A DNA stretch of 64,000 nt from positions 496,001 to 560,000 of the forward strand of contig NZ_JACVAK010000001.1 of NCBI RefSeq assembly GCF_014851805.1, written 5' to 3'. Origin of the DNA: Pseudoxanthomonas sp. PXM02. Lineage in GTDB: Bacteria > Pseudomonadota > Gammaproteobacteria > Xanthomonadales > Xanthomonadaceae. The position numbers and the translations under genes were made by a program. A model generated the notes under the pieces. That model saw nothing but the letters and a program-made list of their open reading frames with translations, was not told the DNA's origin and did not search any database. The number at the start of each line of letters is the position of its first letter. Position 1 is the first letter of the stretch. Shown in pieces: positions 26,742-34,993 of the stretch.

Positions 26742-28943
26742 TCAGAAGGTCCTGCGCAGCACCAGCTCCCAGCTGCGCGGATCGCCCAGGTAGACCATCG
26801 TGCTGCCCAGCGCGTAGACGGCATGGGTCTGGTCACCCAGATTGCGGCCGCGCAGCGTCAACGTCGTGGCGTCGTTCCAGCGAAGGTCGACATGCGCGCC
26901 CCACGTCGCGTAACCCGCCGTGGACAGCGTATTCGCGGCATTGGCGTAGCGCGACGATACGCCACGCAGATCGACACCGGCCGACCAGCGCGGCGTGAAC
27001 GTGTAGTCCACCCAGAGATTGCCCACGCTCGACGGCGTATTGGTCGGACGATTGCCCGCCCGTGACACGGAGACGCCGCCGACGTTTTCATAGAAGTCGT
27101 CCAGCGTCGCATCGACCCAGGCCAGGTTGCCTTCCACGTGCAGCGCATCCAGCGGACGCCAGCCGAACGTCGCTTCGACACCGCGCGACGATTGCTGGCC
27201 TACGGGCAGCGTCTGGCCGGGATTGTCGGGATCGGTGATCGCGAGGTCACGACGCACGATGCGGTAGGCGGCCAGCGTGGCGAAGCTGCGTCCGTCGCGC
27301 GACTGGAACTTCGCACCGATCTCGCCCTGGCGACCGGTGGTCAGGTCGAAGTCGCGCAGCGTGGCGAAGTTGGCGGTGCTGAGGATGCCGGCGGGCGGAT
27401 CGGCTGCGGTGCTGTACTGCACGTAGGCGCTGGCGTGCGGCGTGATGGCCCAGTTGAGTGCGACGCGCCCGGTGGTCGGCGTGTAGTCGCGCTCGAAGCG
27501 CGCAGGATTCGTTGGCGATGCCGCGCGATGATTGACCACGTCCAGCACGATGCGATCGCGGCGCAGGCCGGTCAGCAGTGACAGCGACGGTGTCAGTTCG
27601 GTCAGGTTCTCCACGAAAAGTGCCTGTGCATGCAACCGGTTTGTGCGGTCCGGCGTGTGAACGAGGGCCGCACCGGGCACATCGAGGAAGTGCCCTGGCG
27701 TGACGGCATCCAGCGGTACGGTGTCGACGGTCGCCGACAGCGAGAGCGGGAACCGTGTCTGCCGGTTATAGCTGACATCGAGGCCGGTGTTCCATTGCGA
27801 TGCGAGACCGAACAGCGTGCCCGTGTGGGCCCATTCGATCCGGTTGCCGTACACCTGCTGGTCGTGTCGCTGCAGTAGCGTGCCGGAGCGGACGACGCCG
27901 GTATTGTCGGCCGTCAATCGGTAGCTTTCGACATTGCGGTAGTCGCGCAACGCGTCGTAGTGGTAGATCGTATTGCGCACGGTGTCGCGCTCACCCGGCG
28001 TCCATTCCAGCAGCGAGCGCGCCCAGCGCACATCCTGGCCGTAATAGCCGTCAGCGACGTTGTAGTTCCGGCCGATGGTTTCCGGCAGCACGGACAGGCG
28101 TCCCGTTGCCGGCTGCCGTACGGGCGTGCCCCAGTAAGGACGGCGGCTGTCTTCCTGCTGCAGTTCCACCGCGAAGGTGTGGCGCAGCGACGGCGCCAGT
28201 TGTACCAGCCAGGACGCGGCCAGCGTGGCGGCTTCGCGCTGCTGTCCGTCAACCCAGCTCTCGCCATCCCGCGCACTCGCGTCGACGCGGATAGCCTGCC
28301 GTGCCTCATGACCGCCGATACGCAGGTTGGTGCCCATCGCCAGCGTACCGTCGCGGAACGACCCCCACGACGCCTGCAGCGCCGCCTCGTCGCGATCCAG
28401 CCGCGCAAGCCGCGTCACGTAGTTGATCGTGCCACCGACGGCACCGGCGCCGTACAGGAAGCTCGACGGGCCGCCGATGGCTTCGACCCGTTCGTATTGC
28501 CAGGCATCCACCGGCCGGGCGGCGATGCTGGCGTACTGCACGTCGATGCCGTTGAACAACTGGGTGATCTGGCTGCCGGAAAATCCGCGGTAAGTCACCG
28601 CATTGCCGTTGCCCGGCGGTGACGCGGCGGTCAACCCCGGGATGCCGGCCAGCGCTTCCTGTGTGGTGCGCACGCCGCGCGCGTCGAGGGTGGCGCGGTC
28701 GACGACGGTGACGGAAGCGGGCGTCTCCAACACGCTCAACGCGAGACGCGTGCCGGTGCCGGCGGATTGATCCAGTCCGGCGCGGTGACCTTTGACTTCG
28801 ACGGTGTCGAGCTGGGTAGCGCGGGAACCGTCGGGCAGCACGACGGATTCGGCGGCAAGAGCCGGAACGGGGAACGAGAGGGTCGCGGCAACCGCCACGG
28901 ACAGGCGCGACGCACGCAGCGTCGTCCGGAACATCAGGGACAT
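26742..28943 (-). CDS. TonB-dependent outer-membrane receptor, siderophore-receptor type
   Basis: A 733-residue outer-membrane receptor. The signal peptide ends near VPALA; the mature N-terminus has the TonB-box/plug entry LDTVEVKGHRAG, the plug domain (about 55-160, with VTVVDRATLDARGVRTTQEA) and a 22-strand-type barrel ending in the aromatic residue of LVLRRTF, as required for BAM assembly. The barrel resembles FhuA/FecA-class receptors for metal chelates. ATG 28943 has GGAG 6 nt upstream. It is the last gene of a three-gene cluster with a DUF2946 protein and a Cys/His-rich lipoprotein, which hints at a metal other than, or as well as, iron-siderophore. Cargo is unproven. Confidence 0.9.
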   Translation of the reverse strand: MSLMFRTTLRASRLSVAVAATLSFPVPALAAESVVLPDGSRATQLDTVEVKGHRAGLDQSAGTGTRLALSVLETPASVTVVDRATLDARGVRTTQEALAGIPGLTAASPPGNGNAVTYRGFSGSQITQLFNGIDVQYASIAARPVDAWQYERVEAIGGPSSFLYGAGAVGGTINYVTRLARLDRDEAALQASWGSFRDGTLAMGTNLRIGGHEARQAIRVDASARDGESWVDGQQREAATLAASWLVQLAPSLRHTFAVELQQEDSRRPYWGTPVRQPATGRLSVLPETIGRNYNVADGYYGQDVRWARSLLEWTPGERDTVRNTIYHYDALRDYRNVESYRLTADNTGVVRSGTLLQRHDQQVYGNRIEWAHTGTLFGLASQWNTGLDVSYNRQTRFPLSLSATVDTVPLDAVTPGHFLDVPGAALVHTPDRTNRLHAQALFVENLTELTPSLSLLTGLRRDRIVLDVVNHRAASPTNPARFERDYTPTTGRVALNWAITPHASAYVQYSTAADPPAGILSTANFATLRDFDLTTGRQGEIGAKFQSRDGRSFATLAAYRIVRRDLAITDPDNPGQTLPVGQQSSRGVEATFGWRPLDALHVEGNLAWVDATLDDFYENVGGVSVSRAGNRPTNTPSSVGNLWVDYTFTPRWSAGVDLRGVSSRYANAANTLSTAGYATWGAHVDLRWNDATTLTLRGRNLGDQTHAVYALGSTMVYLGDPRSWELVLRRTF

Positions 28944-29005
28944 GGAAACTCCAAAGCACAAGGACGCGGCGCGCAGGCCGCACGATCAATCAAGGGTCTT
29001 GTGGT

Positions 29006-29407
29006 TCAGAGCAGGAGCGGCGGTCCTTGTCCGCCGAGGCCACGCAGACGCAGGCGCCTTGCGAGTGGAAGCGGGACGACGCGCGCGACGACGCCACCGG
29101 CAACGCGCGGGAACAGCAAGGCGATGCTGAGCAGCAGCAACGGCAGTGCCGCCGCGAGCACGCAGTAGGCGCAATCCGCCCCCATCGGCATGCCCGCGGG
29201 TGCGGGCGACTCCTTTCCCACGGGCGACTCCGCACGGGTATCGACCCACTTGATGCCGTCGGTCGTACACAGCTCGGTCCAGCCGGCCATCACCTGCGCG
29301 CCGGCGCTGGCCACCCAGCGCGTGACCGACGGGGCGAACGCCATCAGCAGCGCGGCCAGCAAGGCGAGCTGCAGCATCGGACGCAGGAAGGTGGACGAGC
29401 GGATCAC
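29006..29407 (-). CDS. DUF2946 family protein
   Basis: A 133-residue small membrane protein of the DUF2946 type: N-terminal hydrophobic/signal segment (about 8-35), a loop with ELCTTDGIKWV, then the family motif DCAYCVLAAALPLL containing a CxxC, and a second hydrophobic helix. The C-terminus is short and basic. DUF2946 genes often neighbour TonB receptors or copper genes, and the exposed CxxC could bind metal; no function has been shown to my knowledge. It is 62 bp upstream of the receptor and 63 bp downstream of the lipoprotein, all in one direction. Confidence 0.8.
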   Translation of the reverse strand: MIRSSTFLRPMLQLALLAALLMAFAPSVTRWVASAGAQVMAGWTELCTTDGIKWVDTRAESPVGKESPAPAGMPMGADCAYCVLAAALPLLLLSIALLFPRVAGGVVARVVPLPLARRLRLRGLGGQGPPLLL

Positions 29408-29470
29408 GCGGTGATTCTAAGCGGTGGACCCACGATGATCAGGCGCGACGGAGTGTCGCACCCGGGCCCA

Positions 29471-30784
29471 TCACGGGAACTCGACGCGCGCACCCAGGAT
29501 GCGCGGCGCCTCGCCCTCCACATCGACCCAAGCCAGCCACGCGGCATCGCCCTGCCACTGCATCCGTGGAATGCCGCTCGCACGCCCACGCGCGGACAGC
29601 ATTGCAACCTCGACACGCTGCGCCTGTTTCCACGCGGCGTCGTAGCGGCCGAGTACCAGCGTCTGGCGTTCGTCCGGCGCCTGTTCCAGCCAGCTGGCCA
29701 GCAGATGATCGCCCGCCAACGCCAGGCCCAGGCGACCGAGCACCTGCGTGCCCCTCGCCAGCGTCACCGGCGCACCGAACGTATCGCCTGCATCATCGGA
29801 GCGCGCAGCACGCAGCTCCGGCTCGCCATCTGCCTCGGTGTACCAGGCGACCCAGACGCGGCGACCGCTGGCCACCACCACCGGACCGTTGACCGGACAT
29901 CCGGCGATCTGCCAGCCGTCCGCATGCACGTCGCGTGGCGCGGTCCACCGCTCGCCATCGAAGCGGACGATGCGCGTATCGCGGATCTCGCCGTGACCGC
30001 GCCCCCGATAGACGACGACCACGCCACGATCCGTGACCGCGGACGACGTGGTGCAGCAGTCGCAGGTGGACACATCCAGCGGCCACTCGCCCGCCTGCGT
30101 CGCCTGCGGGTCGTACACCGCGGCGCGCAGCATCATCGCAGCGCCGCCTGTGTGGTCGTGCCCACCTTCGTCGTGGCCCGTATGCCCGGCGGCGGCTTTC
30201 TGCCGGCTGTCGAGCCAGGCGATGCCGAGTCGATCGCGCGACTGCGGCCAGAACGTCACGAAGCCATGGTCACCCGGCGTGCCGGCGGGATGCACCAGCT
30301 GCGGGGACGTCCACGTCGCGCCGCCGTCACCGGAACGCACCAGGTCGATGCCGTAGTCCATCCGCGAAGGCCCCGTGCTGCGCAGCCAGTGCGCCCACAG
30401 CGAACCATCTTCCAGCGCATACACATGCGGCGTGTCCGCCCAGTTGCGGAAGAAATCCTTGCCTTCGGCGATGGTGACGGGCGGCGACCAGGCGGGCGTC
30501 GCGGCGCTGGCCTTCCACTGGCTCAGCCGGAACCGCAACGCTTCTTCGCCGGCAGGCTCCAGCCAGCTCAACAGCAGCGTTCCTTCCGGCGTCGCGACGA
30601 GATCCGGTTGCGCTGCCCCCGCCGGTGCCGGCAGCGTCCACGTCTCGACGACCGGGGACGCGGTCGCAGGTGTCGTTCCCCCCGCGTCCTTGTTCGAGGG
30701 CGTGCAGGCGACCATCGAGGCCATGGCGAGCAGCGCCAGCATGCTTCGGCATGTCGTCGCGCGGGAAACAGAGGCCACTGGCAT
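29471..30784 (-). CDS. Sialidase-fold lipoprotein with Cys/His metal-binding motifs
   Basis: A 437-residue predicted lipoprotein: signal peptide with lipobox MVAC (C27), then a probable six-bladed propeller. Asp-box repeats of the sialidase/BNR type appear as [10 protein letters not shown] (141-150) and [11 protein letters not shown]. None of the arginine-triad context of a true neuraminidase is evident. Instead there are a His-rich insertion [11 protein letters not shown] (181-191) and CDCC (C221, C223, C224), typical of soft-metal ligands. ATG 30784 was chosen because it gives a proper 26-residue signal. With DUF2946 and a TonB receptor downstream, it could be the extracytoplasmic metal-binding part of an uptake system (inference). 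Confidence 0.7.
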   Translation of the reverse strand: MPVASVSRATTCRSMLALLAMASMVACTPSNKDAGGTTPATASPVVETWTLPAPAGAAQPDLVATPEGTLLLSWLEPAGEEALRFRLSQWKASAATPAWSPPVTIAEGKDFFRNWADTPHVYALEDGSLWAHWLRSTGPSRMDYGIDLVRSGDGGATWTSPQLVHPAGTPGDHGFVTFWPQSRDRLGIAWLDSRQKAAAGHTGHDEGGHDHTGGAAMMLRAAVYDPQATQAGEWPLDVSTCDCCTTSSAVTDRGVVVVYRGRGHGEIRDTRIVRFDGERWTAPRDVHADGWQIAGCPVNGPVVVASGRRVWVAWYTEADGEPELRAARSDDAGDTFGAPVTLARGTQVLGRLGLALAGDHLLASWLEQAPDERQTLVLGRYDAAWKQAQRVEVAMLSARGRASGIPRMQWQGDAAWLAWVDVEGEAPRILGARVEFP

Positions 30785-30903
30785 CGCGGGATATCCGTTC
30801 GCGGGGAGCCGACATTCCATCACGGAATCCACCCGGCCGACTGCGACCGGCTGACGCAGGTGTCTTCGCGGCGCGAATCAGCCCCAGCGTTTATCCTTGC
30901 ACC

Positions 30904-32232
30904 ATGACGGACACCGCGCGCGACATCCTCACGCCTACCCAGCTGAACACGCTGGCCCGCGACCTGCTGGAAGGTGCTTTCCCGCTGGTCTGGGTGGAAG
31001 GCGAGCTGGGCAACGTCACCCGTCCGGCCTCGGGGCATCTGTACTTCACGCTCAAGGACGCGCGCGCACAGGTGCGCTGCGCCATGTTCAAGCCCAAGAG
31101 CCAGTGGCTGAAGTTCGCCCCGCGCGAAGGCCTGCGTGTGCTCGCACGCGGCCGGCTGACCCTGTACGAGGCGCGTGGCGATTACCAGTTGGTGATCGAC
31201 AGCCTGGAGGAAGCCGGTGAAGGCGCGTTACGGCGTGCGTTCGAGGAGCTGCGCGCCAGGCTCGCCGCAGAAGGCCTGTTCGACGAAACCCGCAAGCGTC
31301 CCCTGCCCGCCCACGTGCAGCGGCTTGCCGTGCTGACCTCCCCGACCGGTGCCGCCGTGCGCGACGTGCTGAGCGTGTTGCAGCGGCGCTTCCCGCTACT
31401 CGAAGTCGACGTACTGCCCGTGCAGGTGCAGGGCGAAACAGCCGCCGCGCAGATCGTGGACATGCTGCAGCGCGCAGCGCGCAGTGGCCGTTACGACGTG
31501 CTGCTGGTCGCCCGCGGTGGCGGCTCGCTGGAAGATCTCTGGGCCTTCAACGACGAGCGTTTGGCGCGCGCTATCGCGGCATCGCCGATTCCCGTGGTGT
31601 CGGCTATCGGCCACGAGACCGACTTCACCCTCGCCGACTTCGCTGCCGACCTGCGCGCGCCCACGCCCTCCGTTGCGGCCGAACTGCTGGTGCCGGATCG
31701 CCGCGACCTGCTGGCCCGCGTGCAGGGCTTGCAGCGTCGGCTGGCCACCACCCAGGCGCATCGGTTGCGCAATGCCATGCAGCGCGCCGACCGCGCTGCG
31801 CTGCGACTCAACGCGCTGCGACCGCAGGCACGCCTCGAGATGCTGCGACGCCGCCAGGAAGACGCGGCACGCCGGCTGCACGCCCTGTGGCGTGACCAGC
31901 AGGCGCGGCGTGCAGCCGCGCTTCGCCATGCCGATGCCATCCTGCGTGCGCACGCGCCGCAGCGTCGCCTCGAACAACTGCGCGCCCGCCTGCTGGCGCT
32001 CGCGCCACGCCCTCAAGCCGCCGTCGCCCGCACCCTGCAACGCGACGCCCTGCGCCTGCGCGCTCTCGCCCGTTCACTGGAAGCCGTCAGCCCCCTCGCC
32101 ACCGTCGCCCGCGGCTACGCCCTGGTGACTAAGGAAGACGGCACGCTGGTGCGCTCGGTGGCGCAGGTGCAGCCAGGCGAACGTGTCGATGCCCAGATCG
32201 GCGATGGCCGACTGAAACTGCGGGCGGAATAG
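30904..32232 (+). CDS. xseA: Exodeoxyribonuclease VII large subunit
   Basis: Degrades single-stranded DNA together with XseB. The 442-residue protein has an N-terminal OB-fold ([20 protein letters not shown], 31-50), the catalytic core with [26 protein letters not shown] and [14 protein letters not shown], then a long coiled-coil and the short C-terminal segment ending in [10 protein letters not shown]. The frame is open far upstream, but ATG 30904 fits the family start. The xseB gene is not in this window. It is divergent from the lipoprotein gene with about 120 bp between. Confidence 0.97.
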   Translation: MTDTARDILTPTQLNTLARDLLEGAFPLVWVEGELGNVTRPASGHLYFTLKDARAQVRCAMFKPKSQWLKFAPREGLRVLARGRLTLYEARGDYQLVIDSLEEAGEGALRRAFEELRARLAAEGLFDETRKRPLPAHVQRLAVLTSPTGAAVRDVLSVLQRRFPLLEVDVLPVQVQGETAAAQIVDMLQRAARSGRYDVLLVARGGGSLEDLWAFNDERLARAIAASPIPVVSAIGHETDFTLADFAADLRAPTPSVAAELLVPDRRDLLARVQGLQRRLATTQAHRLRNAMQRADRAALRLNALRPQARLEMLRRRQEDAARRLHALWRDQQARRAAALRHADAILRAHAPQRRLEQLRARLLALAPRPQAAVARTLQRDALRLRALARSLEAVSPLATVARGYALVTKEDGTLVRSVAQVQPGERVDAQIGDGRLKLRAE

Positions 32233-32296
32233 CGACGCGACAGCGAGCGACTTACCTCAGCACCCGAACGACAATTGCCTTATTCCGGAGCACGAC

Positions 32297-32641
32297 ATGA
32301 TCACCCGCGAACAACTGGTCGAGATGTTCGACAACATGGCCAAGGAGACGCCCTGGGACCTGCGCAAGCCGCTAGTGTGGGGCTACTTCTTCACCCATAG
32401 CACGCGACCACCGCTGGAAACGGTCGTGCCGCTGCTGCAGGACCAGGGCTACCGGGTGATCGCGCTGTACCTGGAAGAGAAGGACAGCCGCAAGGATCCG
32501 GACTTGTGGTGGCTGCATGTCGAGAAAACCGAAGTGCATACGCCGGACAGCCTGCACGAGCGCAACCAGGCGCTGTACCGCTTCGCCGACGAGCATGGCC
32601 TGGATGCCTATGACGGCATGGATGTCGGCGCCATCGACTGA
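32297..32641 (+). CDS. RraB-like RNase E regulator family protein
   Basis: A 114-residue acidic cytoplasmic protein that matches the ribonuclease E inhibitor RraB fold: the central DQGYRVIALYLEE and WWLHVEKTEVHTPDSL with a C-terminal helix containing NQALYRFADEHGLDAYDG. RraB binds RNase E and alters mRNA decay in E. coli; the same role is likely but not certain in this group. It starts 64 bp after xseA with CGGAG 6 nt before ATG. Confidence 0.8.
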   Translation: MITREQLVEMFDNMAKETPWDLRKPLVWGYFFTHSTRPPLETVVPLLQDQGYRVIALYLEEKDSRKDPDLWWLHVEKTEVHTPDSLHERNQALYRFADEHGLDAYDGMDVGAID

Positions 32642-32737
32642 GCCCGCCCCCGGTCCCGCATCCGGGATCTGACGCCGTCCAACCCCATTCCTTCAGCCCG
32701 CGCGTTCGACTCCCTGTCCCACACACGGAGTCACGCC

Positions 32738-34519
32738 ATGTCGCACCGTCTGACCGTCACCCTGCTGGCCGCCGCGCTGCTGGCCGCCTGCCAGTCCAAC
32801 CCCACCGCCCAGACTTCGCCCGAAGCCGACTCGACCGCTGCCGATGCGGCCGCCGCCGTCGATACCTACGCACGCCAGGATGCGGAAGCAGCACGGCGCG
32901 AGCAGGCCACGCTCGACAGCGTCGTCGTTACCGGCAACCGCTTGCGCAGCCAGCAGGCCAAGGCCGCGATGGCCACGGGCGCCGCCTACGCGCCCGCGCC
33001 GCCGCCCCCGGCCGCCCCCGCGATGCTGATGGAATACCGGGCGGCCAACATCGCCGTCGCCCCGCAGGCGCCGCCGGCCACCACCGAGAAGTACGCCGAG
33101 CGCGACGACAACCCGGTGCATCGCACGCTGGACCAGCCGGTCTCGACTTTCTCCGTCGACGTGGACACCGGCAGCTACAGCAACGTGCGCCGCATGCTGC
33201 GCGAAGGCCAGCGTCCGCCCGCCGACGCGGTGCGCGCGGAGGAATTCATCAACTACTTCCGCTACGGCCATACGGTGCCGGCCGATCGCAGTCGGCCGTT
33301 CGCCGTGACCACGGAACTCGCGCCTGCGCCGTGGAACGCCAAGCGCCAGTTGCTGATGGTCGGCATCAAGGGCTACGACGTGCCGAAAGCGACACTGCCG
33401 CCGTCCAACCTGGTGTTCCTGCTGGACACGTCCGGCTCGATGGAGTCGCCGGACAAGCTGCCGCTGTTAAAGCAGTCGTTCGCCCAGCTCATCCCGCAGC
33501 TGCGTGCGCAGGACCGCGTCAGCATCGTCGTCTACGCAGGCTCGGCAGGCCTGGTGTTGCCGCCAACGCCCGGCGACCGGCATGACGAGATCCTTGCCGC
33601 ACTCGACCGCCTGCAGGCGGGCGGCAGTACGAATGGCGGCGACGGCATCCGGCTGGCGTACGCGATGGCCAGGCAGGCCTTCGTCAAGGAGGGCGTGAAC
33701 CGGGTGATCCTGGCCACCGACGGCGACTTCAACGTCGGCACCGTCAGCCAGGACGCACTGGAAACGATGGTGGCCGACCAGCGGGCGTCGGGCATCGCGC
33801 TGACCACGCTGGGCTTCGGCACCGGCAACTACAACGATGCACTGGCCGAGAAGCTGGCCGATGTCGGCGACGGCAACCATGCCTACATCGATACGCTGCA
33901 GGAAGGCCGCAAGGTGCTGGTGGACGAGATGCAGTCCACGCTGATGACCATCGCCCGCGACGTGAAGATCCAGGTGGAGTTCAATCCCGCCGTCGTGTCG
34001 GAGTACCGCCTGATCGGCTATGAGAACCGCGTGCTCGCCAACGAGGACTTCGCCAACGACAAGGTCGACGCCGGCGACATCGGCGCGGGCCACGAAGTCA
34101 CCGCGCTGTACGAGATCACGCCGGTCGGCAGCGGTGCCGATCGCCTGCCTGCGCTGCGCTATGGCAGCAAGCAGGTCGCCGCGGGTGCCTCCACCACCGA
34201 GGTCGCCCACGTCCGCCTGCGCTACAAGCTGCCGGGCCAGGACAGCAGCCGCCTGATCGAAACCCCGATCGCGCGGACGTCGCTGACGACACAGCCCAGC
34301 GACGCATTCCGCTTCGCCAGCGCCGTGGCGGCCTATGCCGATCTGCTGCGTGGCGGACAGCGCATCGATGGCTGGAACTGGAATGATGTCGCCCGCACCG
34401 CACGTGCATCGGCAGGGCGTGATCCTTACGGCCTGAAGGCGGAATTCGTCGGCATGATCGAGCAGGCGCACCGGTTGGTCGCCGTGAAGGACGAGGCGCC
34501 GGCCATTGCCGGCGAGTGA
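32738..34519 (+). CDS. VWA-domain lipoprotein, YfbK type, with a VTGNR motif
   Basis: A 593-residue lipoprotein (lipobox LAAC, C18). Domains in order: a low-complexity N-terminal region with the plug-like motif LDSVVVTGNRLRS (59-71), a conserved VWF N-terminal segment (STFSVDVDTGSYSNV, 136-150), a von Willebrand factor A domain with the intact metal site D230-x-S232-x-S234, and a C-terminal DUF3520 region. YfbK-type proteins are of unknown function, probably protein-protein contacts in the periplasm. The same LDxIxVTGNR motif occurs in the putative anti-sigma factor at 38716. A terminator follows at 34528. Confidence 0.88.
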   Translation: MSHRLTVTLLAAALLAACQSNPTAQTSPEADSTAADAAAAVDTYARQDAEAARREQATLDSVVVTGNRLRSQQAKAAMATGAAYAPAPPPPAAPAMLMEYRAANIAVAPQAPPATTEKYAERDDNPVHRTLDQPVSTFSVDVDTGSYSNVRRMLREGQRPPADAVRAEEFINYFRYGHTVPADRSRPFAVTTELAPAPWNAKRQLLMVGIKGYDVPKATLPPSNLVFLLDTSGSMESPDKLPLLKQSFAQLIPQLRAQDRVSIVVYAGSAGLVLPPTPGDRHDEILAALDRLQAGGSTNGGDGIRLAYAMARQAFVKEGVNRVILATDGDFNVGTVSQDALETMVADQRASGIALTTLGFGTGNYNDALAEKLADVGDGNHAYIDTLQEGRKVLVDEMQSTLMTIARDVKIQVEFNPAVVSEYRLIGYENRVLANEDFANDKVDAGDIGAGHEVTALYEITPVGSGADRLPALRYGSKQVAAGASTTEVAHVRLRYKLPGQDSSRLIETPIARTSLTTQPSDAFRFASAVAAYADLLRGGQRIDGWNWNDVARTARASAGRDPYGLKAEFVGMIEQAHRLVAVKDEAPAIAGE

Positions 34520-34527
34520 ACCTGGCG

Positions 34528-34562
34528 TGGCGCGGGTCCAGGGATGGACCCCGCCATGTTTT
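34528..34562 (+). terminator. Rho-independent terminator after the VWA gene
   Basis: TGGCG-C-GGGTCCA (34528-34540), loop GGGA, TGGACCC-CGCCA (34545-34556), then TGTTTT. A 12-bp stem with one bulged C and a short T-tract, starting 9 bp after the stop codon. Confidence 0.8.
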
Positions 34563-34588
34563 CCCTCTGACACAGTAGCTCAGCCGCC

Positions 34589-34972
34589 ATGTTGGTTCGC
34601 AAAGTTGCCTTGCTTCTCGCCCTGCTCTGTCCCGCTTCGTCGTTCGCGACAAGCTGCGGGATCCACATCATGGTCGTCAATCATCGTGCGCACGGCATCA
34701 CGGTGCAGTTGAAGAGTTTCCATATGGATCGGATGCTTCCGGCGCCATCGCCAGAGGACTTCGATACGCCTGTCTACGGCGACGACGTACCGCCTTATCT
34801 CTCGTCACTGGAACAGGTCGATGTTCCCGCTGGCGAAGCCGTCGAGGTGCGATTCCGCCGGCTCTGCGTGGGCGACTTCTGGCTCAACTGGCGGACCGTT
34901 CCCGTCGCGGGTGAAGCCACGAGGTCGGGGCAACTGCGGCCCCACGACGGACAGTCCATCGACATCCGTTAG
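34589..34972 (+). CDS. Small secreted protein of unknown function
   Basis: Not recognised. A 127-residue protein with a clear signal peptide (MLVRKVALLLALLCPASSFA, cleavage after residue 20). The mature domain of about 107 residues has beta-rich character and two Cys (C23 and one in RRLCVGDF) that could form a disulfide. It has its own context: after the VWA terminator and convergent with the c-di-GMP gene (21 bp between stops). Confidence 0.6.
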   Translation: MLVRKVALLLALLCPASSFATSCGIHIMVVNHRAHGITVQLKSFHMDRMLPAPSPEDFDTPVYGDDVPPYLSSLEQVDVPAGEAVEVRFRRLCVGDFWLNWRTVPVAGEATRSGQLRPHDGQSIDIR

Positions 34973-34993
34973 CGCGGCAGGCGTGGCGCACGC

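Noticed and set aside
29471-30784. True neuraminidase (sialidase) function for the lipoprotein
   Set aside because: Asp boxes are present, but no convincing Arg triad or catalytic Tyr/Glu context; Cys/His motifs point elsewhere.
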